Source: Centrapalus pauciflorus (taxonomy: Eukaryota > Streptophyta > Magnoliopsida > Asterales > Asteraceae). From it: 64,000 nt of DNA. The notes beneath the pieces are model-generated. The model was not told where the DNA came from and ran no database searches. It worked only from the letters and a program-made list of their open reading frames with translations. Within the stretch, counting starts at the first letter, position 1, and every line of letters starts with the position of its first letter. Both the position numbers and the translations under genes were made by a program. The DNA lies in assembly GCA_020465985.1 (NCBI GenBank), contig JAANYP010002858.1:69894-133893 (forward strand). The letters are read 5' to 3'. Shown here piece after piece: positions 58,621-64,000 of the stretch.

Positions 58621-61235
58621 GAGTAAACCCAAACCAAATTGGTTTTGGGTTGGCCTTGTACATTGACATAACTAAAAACTGTTTTTGACTTCTTATACTT
58701 GGTGAGATCTACTGATAAAGTCTTTGGAGAGTATTTAGTGATAATATGAGGTATCCAACTATTTTGATCATCTTTTCTTCTGACAGTCTCAGATGATTCA
58801 CTAGCAGCTCCAGTTTGATGACCAGCAGCTTGAGCTGTGTTTGTAGTGCTAACAGTTTCAGTTTTTGCACTAACAGCATCAGATTTTGACTTAGCAGTCT
58901 GATCTTTTGCATTAGCAATTTGAGCAATAGATTTGTCCTTGACACACCATATTTGTTTAAAACTTGATTTAGGCTTTGCCAAAACTTGTTTTTGATGTGT
59001 GGACTGTTTTTTATTAACTTTTGAGAATCTATGATCAACTGTTTTCTTTGGAGCTGCTGTGGAAGGTTTCACTTTTGAGTGCTTTGCCTGATTAGGATTT
59101 GATTTTGTGTGATGCACAGTCTGTTTTGCAACAGCTGGTTTGTAAAAACAATCCTTGGCTAAGTGATTCTTCTTTCCACAGTGAAAGCATCTTTTGACAG
59201 TTTGAATTGGAACACCAGACTTTTCTGTCAATTTCTGGTTCTTGTTTCTCTGGTTTCCTCTTACCTGCTGTTGTTTAGGAAACTTTTGAACACCATGCTT
59301 TTGGCATGTGCAGATAGAAACAGTTTTACCTCTTTTAGTTCCTTTTGATGAAGATGCAGTGTTACAGTTAGAATGTACAGAAACTTGTGGAGTAGCATTG
59401 CATACACTCATCTTCTCTTTTCCTTTCTTACTGGGAACTTGGACTTCTATGGGTGCACTCTTTGTGTCACAGTCTCTATTTTGACTCTTATCTTCTTTTA
59501 ATTCAGGACTGTTATCAAGGATAGGATCTACAATAGTCATAGACTCATCTAGTGGTTCATTGACAAGTCTATCAGCAACCTCACTCATTGGGTGTATGTA
59601 CTTGTTGTTGTATGGAGGAGGAGTAGCTCTGTATCCTATTCCTTCTTTGGGATTGACCTGAGATTTGACTCTATCTTTGAATTGAACTTCCATTAGGTGT
59701 TCTAGCTTTTGATTTGCTAACTTGAAGTTACCTAGATCTATGTTAACAGATTCCAGTTTCTCATTAGCCTCTAACACCTTCTGTTCAGTTTCTTCTACCT
59801 TTTTATTCAGAGATTCTATTTTCTTATTGAGTTCCTTTTTCTCCCATTCATGATAGTTTCTATCATACCCCATTTGAATCTCATTATCCTTATAATCATT
59901 GATCTGTTTTTCCAGATCTTCTATGGCTTGCATATATTCATATCTCCTTTCTTCCATCTTAGCTAGAGTTTTGCACATGCTCTCATTATGATCTCTGTAC
60001 TTTTTAACCATATTTTTGCATGATTGAGAGCAGAGTTTAGAATTTACCTCAGATGGTAGTTCAGTGGAGGAGACATTTGATGTTTCTGCCATAAGTGCTT
60101 GATTTTGAAATTCTTCCTCTGTCTGATCACTCCAGTCAAACACATTGTCTTCTTGAGAGACAAGTGCTGTTGATGAGGACGCTTGGATGGGCTGTGAAGT
60201 CCTTGATGGCTGTTGACCTTGAGATCTACATTCTCTGGCAAAGTGACCAAGCTTATGGCATTTATAGCATTCCACTTTTGATTTATCAAAAGATGGTTTG
60301 CCTTCTGTCTTGGCTTGAAAGTTGGCCCTACCAGTTCTTTTCAGAAATCTTTTGGCTCTCATGGTCAGCATTGCATGTTGCCACTTTAAATCCATCTCTT
60401 CAAGATCATCTGGATGAATTTGTTCCAAGTCTTCAACATTTAGAGCAAATAATCCATCATTGGCAACAAATGCCTCATAGTGAGTTTCAGCAGAATTGCC
60501 ATCACCACCTGAAAAAGAATCACAGTTATTAGATTTTTCAGAAGACAGAAGAGCAGTGTTGTGATTATAAGAAAAGGATTTCTTTTTAGCATCAATCTCA
60601 GTCTCAAACACTCTTAGACTGTTATACAGATCATCCAATTCTATCTCATCAAGAGTGTCTTTTGTTCTCCACTGTGCAGCATAGACTGTCCATTCTTCTC
60701 CAAGAGATCTGAGAAACTTTCTGTTGACTTCATCTTGATCCAGATTGACCTTTGCACTTTCCAGTTCACTTATCAGTTTGTTGAACCTGTCAAAGATTTG
60801 AGTGAGGTTTTCATTCTTGCCACCAGAAAAGTTTTCATACTGCTGTTTCAAGAGGTCTTTTTGATTTCTCTTGGTACTGGCATTACCAGCAAACCTCTTC
60901 TCTAAGGCATTCCAAAGAGAGTGAGCAGTATAAAACTTTTTGAACTGATGTTGATAAGCATTAGGAATGGCTATTTGTAATAGTGTGAGTGCTTTCACTT
61001 CATTCATTCTAGCCTTCCTTTCAAGTTCAGTTTTTGGAGGGGTTTTGACTGGTTTTCCCTCAGCATCAAGTTCTGGATCAACTACAGGAGGGAATTCAAC
61101 AGCTTCCCATATGGCATAATCAATGAATTGAATATGCTGTTGAATCCTGAGTTTCCACATCTCAAACTCAGTGGGCTTGAGCATAGGCACTTTGAGTCCT
61201 TGCCCAGATCCACTGCTGCTATTTTCAAATTCCAT
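58608..61235 (-). CDS. gag: Copia gag polyprotein, intact (young element)
   Basis: ATG at 61233-61235, 875 codons, open throughout. The N-terminal region EFEMWKLRIQQHI and UBN2-type capsid core (LWNALEKRFAGN, LKQQYENF) lead to a first CCHC knuckle (C323, C326, H331, C336; CYKCHKLGHFAREC). A long coiled coil follows at about 405-535, a Ser/Lys-rich part and a second CCHC (C683, C686, H691, C696; CFHCGKKNHLAKDC). The C-terminal tail has Ala/Ser/Thr repeats coded by CAGC-type motifs, and a final VWVYSTTN before TAA. It should form the particle and package RNA in the cytoplasm. At 875 residues it is longer than many copia Gags because of the coiled coil and second knuckle. It overlaps the pol frame by a few dozen bases. 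Confidence 0.92.
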   Translation of the reverse strand: MEFENSSSGSGQGLKVPMLKPTEFEMWKLRIQQHIQFIDYAIWEAVEFPPVVDPELDAEGKPVKTPPKTELERKARMNEVKALTLLQIAIPNAYQHQFKKFYTAHSLWNALEKRFAGNASTKRNQKDLLKQQYENFSGGKNENLTQIFDRFNKLISELESAKVNLDQDEVNRKFLRSLGEEWTVYAAQWRTKDTLDEIELDDLYNSLRVFETEIDAKKKSFSYNHNTALLSSEKSNNCDSFSGGDGNSAETHYEAFVANDGLFALNVEDLEQIHPDDLEEMDLKWQHAMLTMRAKRFLKRTGRANFQAKTEGKPSFDKSKVECYKCHKLGHFARECRSQGQQPSRTSQPIQASSSTALVSQEDNVFDWSDQTEEEFQNQALMAETSNVSSTELPSEVNSKLCSQSCKNMVKKYRDHNESMCKTLAKMEERRYEYMQAIEDLEKQINDYKDNEIQMGYDRNYHEWEKKELNKKIESLNKKVEETEQKVLEANEKLESVNIDLGNFKLANQKLEHLMEVQFKDRVKSQVNPKEGIGYRATPPPYNNKYIHPMSEVADRLVNEPLDESMTIVDPILDNSPELKEDKSQNRDCDTKSAPIEVQVPSKKGKEKMSVCNATPQVSVHSNCNTASSSKGTKRGKTVSICTCQKHGVQKFPKQQQVRGNQRNKNQKLTEKSGVPIQTVKRCFHCGKKNHLAKDCFYKPAVAKQTVHHTKSNPNQAKHSKVKPSTAAPKKTVDHRFSKVNKKQSTHQKQVLAKPKSSFKQIWCVKDKSIAQIANAKDQTAKSKSDAVSAKTETVSTTNTAQAAGHQTGAASESSETVRRKDDQNSWIPHIITKYSPKTLSVDLTKYKKSKTVFSYVNVQGQPKTNLVWVYSTTN
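58795..58920. repeat. CAGCWTGA-like motifs inside gag
   Basis: GCAGCTCCAG, GCAGCTTGAG, ACAGTTTCAG, ACAGCATCAG, GCAGTCTGAT and GCAATTTGAG at about 20-bp spacing in the 3' part of gag, matching the LTR array. Confidence 0.75.
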
Positions 61236-61295
61236 TGTAAAAGATTAAAAATTTGAAAGAAAGTTTTCGACTTTGAAAAACAAAGAACAACCTGT

Positions 61296-61306
61296 CTCTG
61301 ATACCA
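61296..61306 (-). other. Primer binding site, young element
   Basis: CTCTGATACCA on the + strand, complement of TGGTATCAGAG (initiator tRNA-Met), 2 bp from the 5' LTR at 61309. Confidence 0.93.
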
Positions 61307-61308
61307 CT

Positions 61309-61976
61309 TGTCAGGATCTAAAACTAAATAACCAAGATTAACTGATTTGAAATTTATCAGAGTATAAATCAATAATCTTGCTTTGAATCAAAGTTTAATT
61401 AAGAAGTTTGCGGAATAACACTTAATTATTTTAACAAAAACTTTCAGAACCAATGAAACATAAAACATAAGAAGTAATCAAGACTGTTTGTATTGCTGAA
61501 TTCAATGATTACAATCACCTCTAATCTGTTTTGATTAGACGAAGAACACAGACTGTTCTTAGGGTTTTACAACCTTAGAGGCTTGAGAAAACTTAATCAA
61601 CAAAGCAATTACAGACTCAAAATATGTAGAAAACTTCTATTCAATAGAAAACCTATTCTGTCTATTTATATTGCTTTTTGGACTTGTTTCCTTGAAGGAC
61701 TATGACTTCTCTGATAGTAGATATGCTGGAATCTTCATGTAGATATCGTTTCCTGAAAATCAGCACTTTCTGTTTATGAAACTGTTGAGCAGCTTGAATC
61801 TCTTGACAGCATGAACTGAGCAGCTTGAGTTGTTTTGCTCTGGCAGCTTGAACTTTTACACTGGCAGCTCGAGTTTCTTCAACTAGCAGCATGAACTTTG
61901 TATTTACATGAAAAATCTACTAACAGTCTGAGAAGTCTAACTAACAGTTTGAACATACTTAAATTATTTCCCAACA
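61309..61976 (-). repeat. 5' LTR of young copia element
   Basis: 668 bp, reads the same as 51398-52065. TATA box at 61662-61670 and motif array at 61789-61944. ATGAA follows at 61977-61981. Confidence 0.97.
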
Positions 61977-61981
61977 ATGAA

Positions 61982-62580
61982 AAAACAAATTAAACTGAAC
62001 CGGAAAATCAAGACTAATTGAATCATATACATATAGGCATATTATAATATGCATGTGTGAATTGAATGAGCAATTTGTTTTGGTTCTCCAATCTAATTTG
62101 ATTTTTAGGCATGAGTTATGTTTTAAGTTTTAACTTTGTGAGAATGTGAAAGAACTTTAACAATTAAATTCTCACATTTAAAATATGATTTTCAAGATTT
62201 TTTTTTTGGAAGCGTAAAATTTGATGTTATAAAGTTGGTATAAAAGTTGAATGTAAAAAAAATTAAAAATTTTAAGTGTTAATATTTAAAAAGTTTAACA
62301 AGTAATGTTAATAAACTTGACAATGAAAATTTCTAAACATTAACTGATAACTATTAAGGTTTTCATAAAAGTTAATAGCGAAAACAAATGTTATTGTTTA
62401 ATGTTTTTTAAATTAAAATTTACATTATAATTGTAATAAAGTATGTTTTAAAAAACCATTTTACAATTTAAAATTTAAAGGATATGAAAATGTGTTTTTA
62501 AGGTTTAAAAAAATTTATTTGTCACGTTCTCACAAAGTTGATATTTCTCAATATATTGAACTTAAACTACATACACACAC
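61982..62580. other. AT-rich intergenic DNA
   Basis: Nothing recognised. Confidence 0.35.
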
Positions 62581-62584
62581 ACAA

Positions 62585-63005
62585 TTGGGTTCACATGGGA
62601 ACTCCTATATTTCGTGAGAACGTGAGAACCACTCTAAAATTTGTGCATCCACTGTATAAAATTGTGCATTTAATAGTAAAATTAAATGTTTTCGATAAAT
62701 TTATGCATTTCATGTAAAACTATTACGTATCTCTTGCTATAATTTATCAATTTTATGTACGAATTGTGCAGTTAAGAAAATTTGTGCATTTGATGTTCAA
62801 ATTTGTGCATTTAGTTTATAATTCAATGAATGTAATTTTTGAATGGAATTTTAGTGTTAGATTATGATATTTATCGATATTTAAGATTAATAATGATTAT
62901 AAGTAAAACTTTCAATTTTAAAATTTGTGCATTTGATGTATAAATTTGTGCATTTTGGAGTGGATCTCACGTTCTTACGGTAACAAGGGTTCTTACCGGA
63001 ACCCA

Positions 63006-63008
<3 letters not shown>
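62585..63008. mobile_element. TIR element next to (TA)n, AAATTTGTGCATTT family
   Basis: Ends TTGGGTTCACATGGGAACTC and the complement TTGGGTTCCGGTAAGAACCC. Interior of degenerate AAATTTGTGCATTTGAT copies, the reverse complement of those in 47353-47751. A (TA)n tract abuts the right end, a CA/TA tract the left. Confidence 0.7.
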
Positions 63009-63089
<81 letters not shown>

Positions 63090-63112
63090 TGTATGTATGT
63101 ATGTATGTATGT
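63009..63112. repeat. (TA)n and (TATG)n microsatellites
   Basis: TA dinucleotides to about 63060 with one TG interruption, then about 12 copies of TATG. Confidence 0.95.
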
Positions 63113-64000
63113 ATAATTAGATTCGTCAGCGTACTTATAAGATTCTTGCATACCCAGCGTACCCTAATGTGAATAGACATTCACATATATTTTTTTAATA
63201 GACATATATAAGACATCATTAAAAGACTTTTTTTTTCAAAATGAGCAACATGGTAAATTTTGTGAATGGTGTGAATGATCATTTACTTGGATGACCATTC
63301 ACATAAATATATATGCATTGAACAATTATATAATTTTTAAGGACACAGAATGTGTGAATGTATGTGAAATTCATATATTTTGCGTATAACATTAATTTAA
63401 ACATGGTTATAAGAAAAAAGTTACAAAAAAGTTTTTTTTTAAAGTTGGTACCTTTGGGTGCACTTGATTTCGAGAGTTACTTTTTTGAACCTGACTCTAT
63501 ATATATATGGTCGATATCTATGGAGTTTTATATTAGACTGGAGTACTGGAAAACCATATTAAATGTACATGTTCATTACGATAAAATTTTAAAGTTCATG
63601 TAAAATTATAATATACATATGTTCAAAATTGTATTTATAATTTTTCTTGTTCGTATCATTTACATGTTCATTAAGACAAAATATTGAATTTTATGCAAAA
63701 GTATGCAACATACACATATTCATGCATATTGCACATTTAAACATGTGCATATTGTTATTTTGCATTCGTGCAATATTGTATTCTGCCATTAATTGAAATT
63801 TTCAAAATGAACATTAAATAGATTGTGAACAAGTTCAATAATAATGCACAAATTTGAACATATGATATTGTAGTTGTGCATTGAATTTACATTGGTTCGT
63901 AATGAAAACATAGTACATTTAATTTGGTATCCAAACTCTAATCAAAGATGAACTGCCATTTAGATTCGGGAACCTAGTATAATTATATATATATATATAT
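63113..64000. other. AT-rich DNA, possibly another TA-bounded repeat
   Basis: Short TA tracts at about 63500-63508 and 63981-64000 bracket sequence in which CATGTTCATTA and AAATTTTATG blocks recur. It is too degenerate to define ends. No gene seen. Confidence 0.3.

Larger units (their letters stand above)
55305..58671 (-). pseudogene. pol: Copia pol of young element, protease deletion
   Basis: The protease start is readable (HLDSGCSRHMTGNSECLSNF, 58540-58560) up to GGKVT near 58443. It then jumps to TPRKDNVYCLD in another frame. Against the inner pol about 62 codons are missing, and the junction shifts frame. From 58394 the frame is open for 1,029 codons: integrase zinc region (H23 ... C57, C60), DD35E core at D88, D151, E187, linker with the 61-bp hairpin, RT with YVDDIIFGS (D718, D719), RNase H with AYSDSDYGG and STEAEYVA, ending at 55305. 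The TTG at 58394 is not a real start. Integrase and RT residues are all present; the protease is broken. Confidence 0.92.
51398..61976 (-). mobile_element. Young copia element (SIRE-like), 10.6 kb
   Basis: Both LTRs are 668 bp, and I found no difference between them on reading. ATGAA is duplicated at 51393-51397 and 61977-61981. Primer site at 61296-61306, polypurine tract at 52066-52075. Minus-strand order: gag (intact frame), pol (with an internal deletion), short spacer, aORF (one in-frame TAG). Identical LTRs mean a very recent insertion, although pol is defective. Confidence 0.97.

Noticed and set aside
62887..63180. ORF with Thr-Tyr-Ile-His repeats
   Set aside because: Translation of (TATG)n and (TA)n; not a gene.

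Overview
The window looks like repeat-rich nuclear DNA of a flowering plant. I find no host protein-coding gene I can defend, no tRNA or rRNA gene, no operon and no CRISPR array. Almost everything is transposable elements, AT-rich inter-element DNA and microsatellites. The retroelement proteins are of eudicot type, and the large 3' accessory ORFs resemble ORFs I remember from Asteraceae retroelements, so a daisy-family genome is my best guess (recollection, not checked).

Layout. 1-7.8 kb (+ strand): a decayed Ty3/gypsy element with a probable 4.5-kb 5' LTR, which contains six palindromic repeats and a nested TIR element bounded by (TA)n. A tRNA-Met-type primer site follows, then broken gag, protease, RT and RNase H. 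It stops abruptly at 7814. 7.8-30.3 kb (- strand): a decayed Ty1/copia element with an accessory ORF (aORF) downstream of pol. A second, younger 13.3-kb copia element of related design (15545-28830, 5-bp target duplication ATGTT, LTRs nearly identical apart from one rearrangement) sits inside its gag. 30.3-33.1 kb: a fragment of an Ale/Retrofit-like copia pol fused to the broken end of the previous element. 33.1-37.5 kb: AT-rich DNA with a Tourist-like MITE, a segmental duplication and a MULE-type element with a possible captured coding fragment. 37.5-43.2 kb: remains of a third copia type (Tork/TAR-like) with two near-full LTRs and a partial third. 43.2-51.4 kb: a 1.75-kb foldback element, several MITEs, a TA-bounded element and a Helitron end. 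51.4-62.0 kb (- strand): a very young 10.6-kb copia element (668-bp LTRs with no difference I could find, TSD ATGAA), with an intact gag ORF, a pol carrying an internal deletion and a long aORF. 62.0-64.0 kb: AT-rich DNA, another TA-bounded element and microsatellites.

How the parts work together. The three aORF-bearing copia elements share one plan on the minus strand: LTR, tRNA-Met primer site, gag with zinc knuckles and coiled coil, pol (protease, integrase, RT, RNase H), noncoding spacer, aORF, polypurine tract, LTR. The most interesting signals are in their noncoding parts. Each carries dense arrays of a short element-specific motif (CTCGAA/TTCGAG, GAACTTA or CAGCWTGAR). The inner element also has three consecutive stem-loops whose stems differ in sequence but are still complementary. 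Together, aORF plus private motif arrays suggest an element-encoded DNA-binding or anti-silencing system, by analogy with VANDAL/VANC. This is a hypothesis, not a result.
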